From the NCBI GenBank assembly GCA_031769625.1, contig JAUIMM010000200.1, positions 50,366,001-50,430,000 of the forward strand: a DNA stretch of 64,000 nt, read 5' to 3'. The notes under the pieces were generated by a model. The model did no database searches. It saw only the letters and a list, made by a program, of their open reading frames with translations, and was not told where the DNA came from. The translations under genes and the position numbers were made by a program. The DNA comes from Taudactylus pleione (Eukaryota > Chordata > Amphibia > Anura > Myobatrachidae). Below are positions 54,326 to 64,000 of the stretch, piece after piece (position 1 is the stretch's first letter; each line of letters starts with the position of its first letter).

Positions 54326-55165
54326 ACGTAAAGACAGTTTATGTCAAGAATGCATGGAAAGAGAAAGACAACTTCATAAAAACAAACAAACCATAATAAT
54401 CTTGTGCTCTTTATATGGGTCTTTAACTGCTTAGGAGTTAAGTCAATAGTTTTAGTTGCCTTGCCCTTGGGGTAGGGACGGTTCATGCTCTATGGTCCTT
54501 TTTATCATATGTCAAACCATTTAGGAGACTGTTTTCTGCTTGCATAATTACCACTTCTGAGTTCTGATACACTGACTATTTGTAATATAGCTTTCACCTT
54601 ATGTAGCACAATGTATCTGACTTTGGATGAAGTGATGATTCCAGAGTGAGCATTAAATGTTTCCATCAATGTAGCAATTTTCACAATAATTTCTGTACCT
54701 TGAAATAAATATAAGTTTTCTCTTCCAAGAAATGTCCTCAGAAGGTATCAAATGTCATTGAGTGTTCAGTATCTCCTGCTGATTTATACTTTGCGTTTGC
54801 TTGTGTCATATTTGGTATACCACAACGTTTAGTGTGCTGCTAAAAATACTGCATGACCTTTGCAAGCTCTGCATATTTTTTAATTGAGACATAATGGTTA
54901 AGTAAGAAAAACAATATCTCTTATATTTCTAACACTAATGAATTATACAGGCCTTCGTATTTTAAATATTGTAAATCTAATGGCTTTCTTTAAGTTTTAA
55001 TTTCATTGCAAATGTATGTATTTAGCCTTTTGTCTTGCCATTTTATTTAAAGATATGTAGGACATCGATTTTAGTATTTACCTAAATTAATATCTATATT
55101 AAACATGTTGTATCCTTCTGGTCAACACTCGTATAAGTAAATACTTCACCTCCAAGTAATAGGAA
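54326..55165. other. No gene seen
   Basis: AT-rich; no coding or repeat family recognised. Confidence 0.4.
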
Positions 55166-55173
55166 CTCGGGAG

Positions 55174-55552
55174 CAGAGCCGTAACTAGACTTTTTGGTGC
55201 CCTGTGCCAGAGAGATCATTGGCACCCACCTCCTCCCAATCTTTAACTAGGGACATGAAAAAGGGCTATGGTCTCATGGGGAAGGGCCAGGGAAGAGATA
55301 GGGGTAGTCCTGGGGCAGCCATTAGATGCTGGGGATAAAAGAAGAGGAAGCGACAAGCAGGGTCGGACTGGCCCACAGGGGTACAGGGGAAACCCTCGGT
55401 GGGCCCCACTGCCTGAGGGCCCATCCACTCCTCTAGGGATCAGGTTCCAGACTGTGCACTTGAATTATACTGCACAGTAATATTGTGTATTTTCTTCAAT
55501 GCACTGCTGCTATTAATCTGGCACATTATCATGCATTCATTAGCAGTATTTA

Positions 55553-55588
<36 letters not shown>

Positions 55589-55790
55589 AAGGGGCCCTAG
55601 AGGCTGGCGACACTCCTAAGTATGGGCCCCTATCACTGCATTCCCCCAGTGGGCCCTTCATGTCCCAGTCCAACACTGGCAACAAGTGAGAATGATAATA
55701 AACAGGAAAATTGACAGGCCCAAACAACGCCCCCTGCCCTGTAGTGCCCTGTGCCATGGCACAGGTCGCACTACCGTAGTTACGGCCTTG
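55174..55790. mobile_element. Non-autonomous hAT element with 8-bp TSD
   Basis: Ends 'cagagccgtaactagac' and inverse of 'caaggccgtaactac', flanked by ctcgggag (55166-55173) and ttcgggag (55791-55798). Same family as 10582-13426. It holds a second hAT at 55358-55678. Confidence 0.85.
55358..55678. mobile_element. Nested hAT MITE with 8-bp TSD
   Basis: Ends 'cagggtcggactggc' and inverse of 'cagtgttggactggg', flanked by gcgacaag (55350-55357) and gcaacaag (55679-55686). Contains a (TA)n run at about 55557-55585. Confidence 0.85.
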
Positions 55791-55799
55791 TTCGGGAGG

Positions 55800-56060
55800 G
55801 GGGTGTAGTCACCATCCCGATACAGACAATGCTGGCAGACAGACTCACGGCGCCTGAATCCCGACAGTACTTAGAATCCCAACGGCTGCGATCCTGGCGG
55901 TGAGTATTAGAGTTAGGCTACAGGAGGGGAGGGTTAGGTTTAGGGAAAGGGTTAGAATACTTACCAGTATGCTTTGGGATTTCCATCATCGGGATTATGC
56001 TGCCGGGATTATGGCTGCTGTCATTATCAGCACCGGGATTGTGTACCCAACCCTCGGACA
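55800..56060. mobile_element. MITE-like repeat with ttagg core
   Basis: 'caccatcccgatacagacaa' on the left and 'accgggattgtgtacccaac' on the right flank 'gagggttaggtttaggg'. Confidence 0.5.
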
Positions 56061-56442
56061 GGCATCTGCAGGAAATATTGGTCCCTACATCATACCAATC
56101 TATCCAACCTTATTTAACAAAGCAAAACAAAATGCTTCTAATAAACTATGTTAAATAGGATGGGATCACATTTGTCGGAAGCACTCTGGCCTCCCTATGA
56201 GCCTGGTGCATATATCTGTATAGCAGATTCCAGGTTCAGCTCAGCTGCTGGAGTGGAGGCTACTGAGGTTCCAACAAAAAGTCCTGCGGTCCCCCATACA
56301 TACAGAAGTGTAGCATAGTGCTATTGGCGCCCAGAGCGTGACCATGTTACGGAGCACCGGCACTTCCCTACCCTGAGGTGACAAGCATGTGGGGGAACAT
56401 TGAAGGGAAAATAAACTATCAGCGGAATTGTCAGAGTTGAAC
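56061..56442. other. No gene seen
   Basis: Unassigned sequence ahead of the large hAT element. Confidence 0.35.
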
Positions 56443-57202
56443 ATGTGCTTCAGGGCCGGACTGGCCATCGGGCTCTTCTGGGAAATGCCAGAAGGGCCGA
56501 TGGCTGGATGGGCCGGTTTGGTTGAGCACAGGCTTACCCGGCCTGGCAGTACAGCCTCCTGGGCGGCGCCATGCTCAGCAAGGAATTTGCACTAATGAGC
56601 GGCCGCGTCATAGCGTACTGACGTCATGACGCTGTCGCGTCATGACGCAGCCAAGCCCCATGGCAATGGGAATCTGCCTGTTAGCTGGCAACTCTATATG
56701 CGACAGTGCGGCCACTGAATTGACCTTTGCCTCCGCCGTGGCCCTTCTGGTCAGGACCGGGAGGACTGAGACTAGTAGCTCCGCCTCCTGTGCCGAGCTG
56801 CATGTCCCCTGACGGCTGTCTATTTTCCCCACAATTACGCGCACAACGTGATGACGTCACGCTGTGCGCTTAGTCTTAGTATGTGCAGTGTACCCACGCT
56901 CCACGAAGGAAGGAGGAGAGCTGAGTGAGGAGGAGCACCTCACAATCACCAGGAAGACTCCGATTCAGTGTTTCACAGGTAGCCCCAGTTATGTGACCCA
57001 GTGTGACAGCTGCTTGTCCCTTAAGAAGAGGAGAGAGGACACTGCACAAATCTATTATGAGGTAAGTGACAGCAAATATTGTGTCTGCTACAGAAAATAG
57101 TATAGTCTGCAGATTAGGTATTTTATATATATAGCCCGGCACTCCCTAATCTTGGTAATTTACAATGGTGCTCGCTGGAACAGTTGAATGTCGAACATGA
57201 AC

Positions 57203-57344
57203 CTAAAGGTAAACAAAAACAGTGGCACTCGTTGCTTTGAAAAAAGTCAAAGTGTATTGAAATACTTCATATAAAGGCCCTAATATATGAAGTATTTCAA
57301 TAGACTTATTTCAAAGCAACGAGTGCCACTGTCTGTTTGCCTTT
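57203..57344. repeat. Imperfect 142-bp palindrome
   Basis: Arms of about 65 bases ('cagtggcactcgttgctttg' and its inverse) around the loop 'aaggccctaa'. The arms differ at a few positions. Confidence 0.85.
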
Positions 57345-58159
57345 GGCTACACATATATATATAGCGCAAGTCTAGCACTCACTGGTTCAATTTTTCTTAT
57401 AAAAAACTGAAGCCTGGTAGAGATAGTCATAGTCACACGTGTGCATGTGATGTCAGAGGGTATTACATAGCCGCAAGGAAGCAGCAGGAGGTGTCTGTAG
57501 GTAATGGGCACCTCCTTTCTGCACCTGCAAGATCCTAGTGCAGCGTCCATTTGTGCTGCCTCAGGTCACCATTGCGAACACTGGCGGCTCCAGATGTGGC
57601 GCTGCAGCACAGTCCAAATTTCAAATAGGGGAGTCACACCTACTGCCAACGAGTCTTGGCAGGTGATGATTAGCTATGTTTGGAAAGACAGTTGGTTTGG
57701 CTCCATTTTTTGAAGTTTGGACTGCGCTGCAAACCCACCTCTGGAACCACCACTGATAGCAACCATCGGTTGCAATGGTTGCCCCTATGGTCAGGTTTCG
57801 TAAGCTGAGATTTACTTAACCTGGCCTGGTCCTGGCAGTTTGCGACGCCAAAAAATCTCCCTGGCCTCGTCCCTCCTGGAAAACGGAGGTGACACATCCC
57901 AGTTGCCAGGAACGCCCCTACTCCGCCTCCCAAGCACTATAGCCTGTCAGTCAGGCTGCAGCTGGGAAACACTACAAGCAAACTTGCAGAAGGAGGGCTG
58001 CACATGCACAGTCCTCACACCATTGGAGATGTACGCTAACCATCAGGTTAGCGTACATAACTGAATCTTTCCCGAGGAGTACTGGTGCCGACGGCTGACA
58101 GTCATCGATGGCACCACTTGGGGAGTTTGGGGACCAGCTGCCACTTCCTAGAACTCTGC

Positions 58160-58501
58160 AGTAAGTGAGAGGGGATGCTCAACACAGCACAACAGATACA
58201 CCTGTGAGGGAGGTGTTACCAGTGTGCTGCAATAGTCCCAGGAACGCCTGCCGTTTGTGGGCGGCCCTACTGACATCACTCGTGATGTCAGTAGGTGGAC
58301 TTCCTGCTCTATTAGAGCAGGAAGTCCACTGGGGCTTGCGGCCACGAGACCCTACCACAAGGGTCACCTGGCCGCTCGCATAAGTTGTTGGTGGTCACCC
58401 ACAGCTATGCGAGCGGCCAGGAGGCTGTCTTGAAAAATAAAAAGGGACGCCCTGATTCAGAGCGAGCGCTCTCAAAGAGCGTCCGGCTCTGAATCAGGCC
58501 C
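58160..58501. mobile_element. Truncated Harbinger-type MITE
   Basis: Right end '...ccggctctgaatcaggccc' and the internal 'ggtggtcacccacagctatg' match the subfamily of 50760-51121. The left terminus was not found. Confidence 0.6.
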
Positions 58502-58502
58502 T

Positions 58503-58637
58503 ATGATCACTAATGCAGCATATTCTTGTCCTGTATTGTACTGTAAGTCACTGGTTTCTTGTTCACTTATTTGTTTATGTGCATTGTAAGGTGCTGCGGA
58601 ACACTTTTGGCGACTTATAAAGAGAGGATAATAATGT
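58503..58637 (+). repeat. L2/SINE-type 3' tail
   Basis: 'ctgtattgtactgtaagtca', 'gcattgtaaggtgctgcgg' and 'gcgacttataaagagagg': an uninterrupted relative of the tail split by the DIRS element. Confidence 0.65.
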
Positions 58638-58958
58638 CACTAAGAGGCACTACTGTGTGGCATAATTTGAATTGGGGGTACTATTATGTGGTTACGCCGA
58701 GACCACCACCCCTGGATCTCCCTGCTTTGCCTGTGGTTGGCCGCACAAATGCTCTTTTTTAAAAATGTGTAGTTACGGCTCTGCTTTGGTGTGCGCAGAT
58801 GGGTCCTCTGTGTTCAGCACCCCTGCCCTAAAAATTTTCTACAGTGAACACTATCTAATATTCTACAACTGCTAAACTAGTGCTTGGTCAATTGGGAAAA
58901 TGCCTTCCTTTTTCTTTGGGTGTGACCTACACCAATGTAGTGCCAGCTTTACCTAATT

Positions 58959-59124
58959 GTGTACACACCTATAGATATCTGTCGAATCTGTCTGGTGGGA
59001 AGGAATATCTGGTCCATTTTCCAGCTTCTGGGAGCAAATTTCTATTGTTATTTGCTCCTATACATTACCAGATTTTCAGTCCCACTACACGGATTGGACA
59101 GATATAGCTATAGGTGCGTACACA
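58959..59124. mobile_element. MITE with ~26-bp TIRs
   Basis: 'gtgtacacacctatagatat' on the left and the inverse of 'tgtgtacgcacctatagcta' on the right. It abuts the next MITE. Confidence 0.7.
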
Positions 59125-59722
59125 GGGCCTGATTCAGAGCCGCTCGTAAGCGGCCACTCGTTCGTTCCAAGCGATGTTTGCCCAACTGCGCATGCGTACG
59201 GATCGTAATACGCATGCGCGAACCAGTCAGTGCGGCCGAAAATCGTTTGTTCACTAAATAGCGAATGCCTGCTAATATGAGTGACAGGAGGAGGCGTATG
59301 TGGGTGGTAACAGGGGAAGGTGCTTGAAAACGGGGAGTGGAGATCAGAACGCAGGCGTGCTTAAAGGTCAAAACGGGCGTTTTATGGGTGTGCATAATTA
59401 ATACAGCAGCGTCACTGACCATGTCATTGGGTTATTTTATAGTCAGAACTGCTCGCAAATTTGTGGTAGGAAAAACCAACCACAAGAATAGCGAGCAGTT
59501 CATACACTGGTCGATGTACTCGATTAATCTAATAAATAGCGGACATGACGTATGATGCGAGCGGCCAGGGGGCGTTTTTATCAAAAAAAGTCTGCATGTT
59601 TTGTTCGCTCGTTCAGACATAGAGGCGGCAACAGACCGCAAAGAGCGAACGGTTCATTTCAATAGCCACCCCCTTTTTCTGAACGAGCGAGCGCTAATAG
59701 CGACCGGCTCTGAATCAGGCCC
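59125..59722. mobile_element. Harbinger-type MITE, 598 bp (inverted relative to 16723)
   Basis: Flanked by aca (59122-59124 and 59723-59725). Internal sequence matches 16723-17320 in the opposite orientation and has the same length. Confidence 0.9.
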
Positions 59723-60337
59723 ACAGCTTAATAACAGAACCAACACAATACCAAATGTTTGACTATGGCACATGTTTGAATCCCCTGCAGGATGAGCTCT
59801 GTTGTATGTATTTTAATACAGAGAATGATGTGTACTTGTATGTTGTTCTAATATTAATTATATTTTTAAGAGCATAGACTAAGAAGTGGGAGGAGCCAGG
59901 AATAGTAAGGGGAGGAGTCTATGCCAGGAGACAGATGCTGACGCGAGGTGGGCCTGTGTGTGCTTTAAATGCCAGGGCCTATTTTTAGTCCCAGTCCGGC
60001 CCTGATGTGCTTGCACAGTACTTTATACACAATATACAGGTTACACAGAGAGACAGCATAGCAGCAGGAAGGTGCTTAGACACTGAACATATGAATTTAT
60101 GTCAGAGCTGACCACTGATCTGAGATTACTCCCTTATCCCAGCGCTGCACGTTTTCTGGTTTCACCCACTACTCACACATACCATCCCGCATACACTAAA
60201 ATACCCCTCACTCATCATGGATCCCTGACACCATACATCACTGAAATACCCTTCTCTCACCAGCAATCCATGGTACCATACCTCACCCACAGAAGTACCC
60301 TGTACAAATCTGATAAAAATAATAATAATTCATCTGT

Positions 60338-60339
<2 letters not shown>

Positions 60340-60385
<46 letters not shown>

Positions 60386-60421
60386 CTGCATACACACATA
60401 AACAGTATGTGTGTGTGTGTG

Positions 60422-60466
<45 letters not shown>
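60340..60466. repeat. Two (TA)n microsatellites with a (GT)n segment
   Basis: (TA)n at about 60343-60380 and 60425-60464, separated by a stretch including (GT)n at 60408-60421. Confidence 0.95.
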
Positions 60467-60519
60467 AAATAATACAATTATATTCTGCTTAGATTATTCT
60501 TGTCATTGTACAATTTGTT

Positions 60520-60700
60520 TGCACCCCTAGCCTCCCCCCAGGGGTGCCTAAACCTAACCCCCCCTTTCTCTAGCCTAACCACAATCCGTGGTGGGGTGCC
60601 TAACTGTAAGTCCCCCTCCCTAAACCTAACCCCCCCCATCCCCGGGATAAGTGCATACTTACCCGGCAGGTCTGTCATTCCGGTGTCGAAGCCAGATAAT
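60520..60700. mobile_element. MITE-like repeat with cctaacccc core
   Basis: 'gggtgcctaaacctaacccc' units and 'cggcaggtctgtcattccgg'. Same family as 20877-21175, partial. Confidence 0.45.
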
Positions 60701-61690
60701 TGGCTGAGACATGATCGGTTTAAAATTAAATCTGTGCGACACCATTTTGCGAATGGCAATAAGACGCCATTTTGCGACTGGCCGCCCAGCGCCATTTTAC
60801 GGCAATGCTATTATTTAGCGTCGTGCGATTCCCACGCAATAGAAAGAAGTTAAAAGTCCTCACCACATAAATACAGACAGTCATTAACACATATAAAATG
60901 ATTAACCCTGCAAAACATGTACCATGGTGTACTCCACAAACACGTAGTCGCACAACGCTACCTAGCGTCTTTTCCCAAAAACCCCAATACTTGCCACTTA
61001 CATAAAAGGTTCCCTAGTATTAAAGTGTAATATTCAAGGTTTATTCAGTATTATTAATGTTGTGAAATAAATGTAATTTAATATCTAAGGTTTAGTACAT
61101 GGTAAGCAGACCGTGTTTGGTGTTGTACTGATCCACTGTGTCTTTGCAGATTTCCGGTACCATCGGTGAGAAGATCTTAACATGTGTCTGCAAACTATGG
61201 GCTATAGAGAGTTAAACACTAAAATGTACTTTGTAATGTAACCAGCTTAGATTTAGTATGCAGCGGGAAAAAGGACACAAAGGGCTGTTGGAGGCTGGTT
61301 TGTGTCCATTCGAATTGACCTATGAACTATACTGTAACAGAAGAACCAGGAAGAAGAACCAATGGAATCATGCCAAACTGTTCTATTGTATTGCCTATCC
61401 CTGTAAGAGTATATATGTGGGCTCTCTAAACTTGGATGCCAGTCTTCTTGCCTTGCTGTTGACAGAGGTTTCTATATTGATGCCGGTATCTGGGTCTAGA
61501 GCGCGTGCATATGTAACAACTGTACCTTGGGTCTGTATGATTTATTTACGCTAATTGTATTAGATCACAGCGTGTAACCATCTGTTTTTTTATATTGAAT
61601 AATAACTTTTTGTGCTTTGGAACCACACTCAAAGTCTGAAAGCATTTATTTCTTGTGCGACTCATTACGCTAAATAGCGACAATTTTAGA
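60701..61690. other. No gene seen
   Basis: The open frame at 61258-61554 has no recognised similarity. 'tagcgtcgtgcgattcc' (60815) and the inverse of 'gcgactcattacgctaaata' (61660) hint at a further eroded inverted-repeat element. Confidence 0.35.
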
Positions 61691-61878
61691 AGGTATAGGT
61701 ACCGGTGTCGGGATTAAAATAGGCGTCAGTATTTCGACGCTTATGTTAAATCCCTTGCCGGCCATGTGACCGCTGGTCTCATAACTACAACCCGTGTGTT
61801 CTTTCCTTTGCATTTAATTTTAAAGTATTCTACAGTTAAAAAAATGTTGCTACCATTTAAAAAAAAAAAATGTACAGT

Positions 61879-62469
61879 GGGCCTGATTCAGACCCGGACG
61901 CTATTTGCGGCTGCTCGCTTGTTAAAAGGGGCCGGCTATTTAAATCATGCGCTCGCACTGTCGTGTAAAGCCGCCCACTAAGTAATAGCGAGCGGCTGCA
62001 CTATGCGCTCGCACCTGTATAAAGACGCCCCTTTGCCACTCGCAATACATCATCTCCGGCAGTTGTAGGATTAATCGGGAACATCGAGAGCTATCGGAGC
62101 TGCTCGCACTGCTTGTGGTAGCCTTTTCCCACCACAACATTGCGAGCAGTTCAGGCTAAAATACAACCCAGTCACGTGTGTAATGACGCTACTTTGCTAA
62201 TTATGCACACCCATTAAACACCGTTCTGACGGTCGGGCACGCCTCCGTTCGCAGATCCACACCCCTGTTTACAAGCACCTTCCCCTGTTACAACCCACAA
62301 ACGGCACAATCTGTCACTCAAAATAGCGGCCCGACTGCGGGCTACGGGCGAGCACTTTCCCAACGCAATGACTGGTTTGCGCACTCGCATTGCGACTCAT
62401 ATGCATGCGCAGATTGTGAAAAATCGCTCAATGCGAGCACAGTATAGCGTCCGGGTCTGAATCAAGCCC
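61879..62469. mobile_element. Harbinger-type MITE, 591 bp
   Basis: Flanked by agt (61876-61878 and 62470-62472). Ends 'gggcctgattcagacccg' and inverse '...gggtctgaatcaagccc'. Same family as 16723-17320. Confidence 0.88.
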
Positions 62470-62472
62470 AGT

Positions 62473-63420
62473 GTCCCAGCAGTAGTATTAAAATAAAAAC
62501 GACTTTAGGTGTGTATTTCTATTTAACTTTTGATAGGATACTTATTATAGTATGCAGTCATTCCTGCATACTAATTATCTTCTCTGCATAAAATAGGCTG
62601 ACCACCTGCTGAAGACTGGCATCTGGAAGGTATGTATATTTTATTAATTTACATAGTTATCCCCATGTGCACTAATAGAATAGTTTTGGGCAGAGACAAA
62701 GCCATGTCTGGACTTTTTAGCTCTTTCAAATACATATAAAAGTTGTTGAAGCAAATTATTTTGTCTAAATGAGAATTAATGATTCTACAACCCACAGTAA
62801 TTTCTTAAAGCTAATGATATCATTTTACTCTTGATGTTTATCACGGAATTACTTGTAAAGCAGAATAATTGTTATATTTGCATGTCCCTAATGGGCAGAG
62901 CTCCTGACTATGCTTAAAGGTGAACTAAACCTTAGTGGAAATTATATTGTTAAACTGGTTAAACAGAGGTCTGCATAAATTTGGCCTGCAAAAATGGAAA
63001 GCCTGAGAAAGAGGTGCATTTCTTGAGAATACTTTATTTATATAGCCCCGCCATATTACACAGCACTGTATTTCTGCACGCAGAATATTTGTTTTATTCG
63101 TCCTTGCTCCGTTGGAGCTTACAGTCTAAAATCCCTAACAGAAAACCATAGAAAAATAATGCGCTCGGACCTCACAATGTCCTGCTGCGATAATAATGAA
63201 TAAACCACCGAGCATTATAAAAATAAATGTAAAAGTATTTATGTATTACAAACACATATAACAATGCTTTTTTGATACTCTGTTCTTGAGTGTGTTTAAT
63301 AAAGGATCAGATGTAGAATGCGGTTTACATTTGCAAAATAGATCTTTGCGGCCTATTTTTTTCAGTTCATTTTCAAAAACAAACGTGGAATTATTTAAAT
63401 TATTTTGATGAACACAACAC
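62473..63420. other. No gene seen; antisense L2/SINE tail
   Basis: About 63030-63150 reads, on the minus strand, as 'attttagactgtaagctcca' followed by 'gtgctgtgtaatatggcggg', an L2/SINE-type tail. The rest is unassigned. Confidence 0.5.
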
Positions 63421-63423
63421 TCT

Positions 63424-63599
63424 GGGTCAGATGTACTAAGCTCTGAAAAGTGATAAACTGGAGAGTGATAAACCACCAGCCAATCAGCTCCGAACTGTCA
63501 TTTTTCAAACACAGCCTGTAACATGACAGTTGGGAGCTGAGTGGCTGGCAGTTTATCACTCTCCAGTTTATCACTTTACAGAGCTTAGTACATCTCCCC
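63424..63599. mobile_element. MITE with ~47-bp TIRs
   Basis: 'gggtcagatgtactaagctc', 'agtgataaactggagagtga' on the left are mirrored on the right ('gagcttagtacatctcccc'). 176 bp; target duplication not clear. Confidence 0.85.
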
Positions 63600-63689
63600 T
63601 TAAGGAGCAAAAATAGCTGAAATACAAAACTCAATGGCATATTAACAATGGGTGCAGTGCAGGACCGGGGAGCCTACTGCATCTGTGCG

Positions 63690-64000
63690 GCATTTGGCCC
63701 CGTCTCTGCCTCCTACAGTGACAGTCTGTGACTCACTTTCCAGACCCAGGCAGGTCTGCGTTTGGCTTCGCCCCCTGCCTCTTATAGTGACAGTCTGTGA
63801 CTAACTCTCCAGACTCAAGGAAGGTCTGCATTTGGCTCCGCCCCCTGTCTCTTATAGTGACAATCTGACGCACTCACCAGACTCAGAGACTCAGGCAGGT
63901 CTGCGTTTCGCTCCGCCCCCCGCTTCCTACAGTGACAGTCTGTGACTCACTCTCCAGACTCAGGCAGGTCTGCGTTTAGCTCCGCCCCCTGCCTCTTATA
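63690..64000. repeat. ~75-bp minisatellite, truncated by window end
   Basis: About four units containing 'gtgacagtctgtgactcact', 'ctccagactcaggcaggtct' and 'gctccgccccctgcctctta'. One unit has a deletion near 63868. It continues past 64000. Confidence 0.92.

Larger units (their letters stand above)
56451..60004. mobile_element. Large non-autonomous hAT element with exact TSD
   Basis: Ends 'cagggccggactggcc' and inverse '...cagtccggccctg'. Exact 8-bp duplication atgtgctt (56443-56450 and 60005-60012). 3554 bp without transposase. Nested inside: a palindrome (57203-57344), a truncated Harbinger-type MITE (to 58501), an L2/SINE tail (58503-58637), a MITE (58959-59124) and a 598-bp MITE (59125-59722). 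Its ends are close to those of 55358-55678. Confidence 0.88.

Noticed and set aside
57203..57344. MicroRNA precursor
   Set aside because: The arms are far longer than a typical precursor and look like an inverted-repeat element; no evidence of processing.
60099..60401. 100-residue open frame ending in repeated IY
   Set aside because: It ends in the (TA)n microsatellite and has no recognised similarity.

Overview
The window looks like a transposon-dense intergenic or intronic stretch of a large vertebrate genome, most probably an anuran amphibian. Pointers are a DIRS tyrosine-recombinase retrotransposon, a Penelope-like element with GIY-YIG endonuclease and hammerhead-like motifs, long-TIR Tc1 and abundant hAT and PIF/Harbinger MITEs, a V-SINE and L2-type tails of the 'gcgctatataaata' kind. 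I found no intact host gene, rRNA, tRNA gene or CRISPR. The only host-derived coding trace is a decayed SBK-family protein-kinase exon on the minus strand at 7017-9325, split by a Tc1-like element.

Layout. 1-943: AT-rich DNA and the first half of an L2/SINE-type tail. 943-6756: DIRS element with inverted terminal repeats and an internal complementary region, inserted in that tail without target duplication. 7017-9325: SBK pseudogene with Tc1 element 7621-9263. 9816-10056: foldback MITE. 10582-13426: hAT element (8-bp TSD) containing a second hAT (11494-13339), minisatellites and a V-SINE. 13910-15590: probable LTR. 16723-23556: several MITEs and degenerate repeats. 23565-29006: a full-length hAT element with an uninterrupted 1037-residue BED-finger transposase, inserted in an older Penelope-like remnant. 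29545-29860: LINE endonuclease fragment. 31422-39384: Penelope-like element with a 13-bp TSD, inverted plus direct pseudo-LTRs and hammerhead-like motifs. It sits just beyond the stop codon of a decayed ZMYM1-type hAT gene (39427-46432, minus), which is itself split by a second, inverted copy of the BED-finger hAT (40191-44822). 50607-52163: HARBI1-type transposase pseudogene (minus) split by a 362-bp MITE with a 3-bp TSD. 52560-52815: a perfect hAT foldback element. 55174-60004: nested hAT elements and MITEs. 61879-62469 and 63424-63599: further MITEs. 63690-64000: a minisatellite running off the window.

How the parts interact. The window is a record of nested insertions whose order can be read from target-site duplications. 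The 23.6-29.0 kb hAT could supply transposase to its damaged sister copy and to foldback elements with the same TAGGG(G/A)TG end. The Penelope and DIRS elements carry structures characteristic of their replication: pseudo-LTRs with hammerhead-like cores, and a region complementary to both element ends. All calls rest on reading the sequence and on remembered family features; no database search was run.
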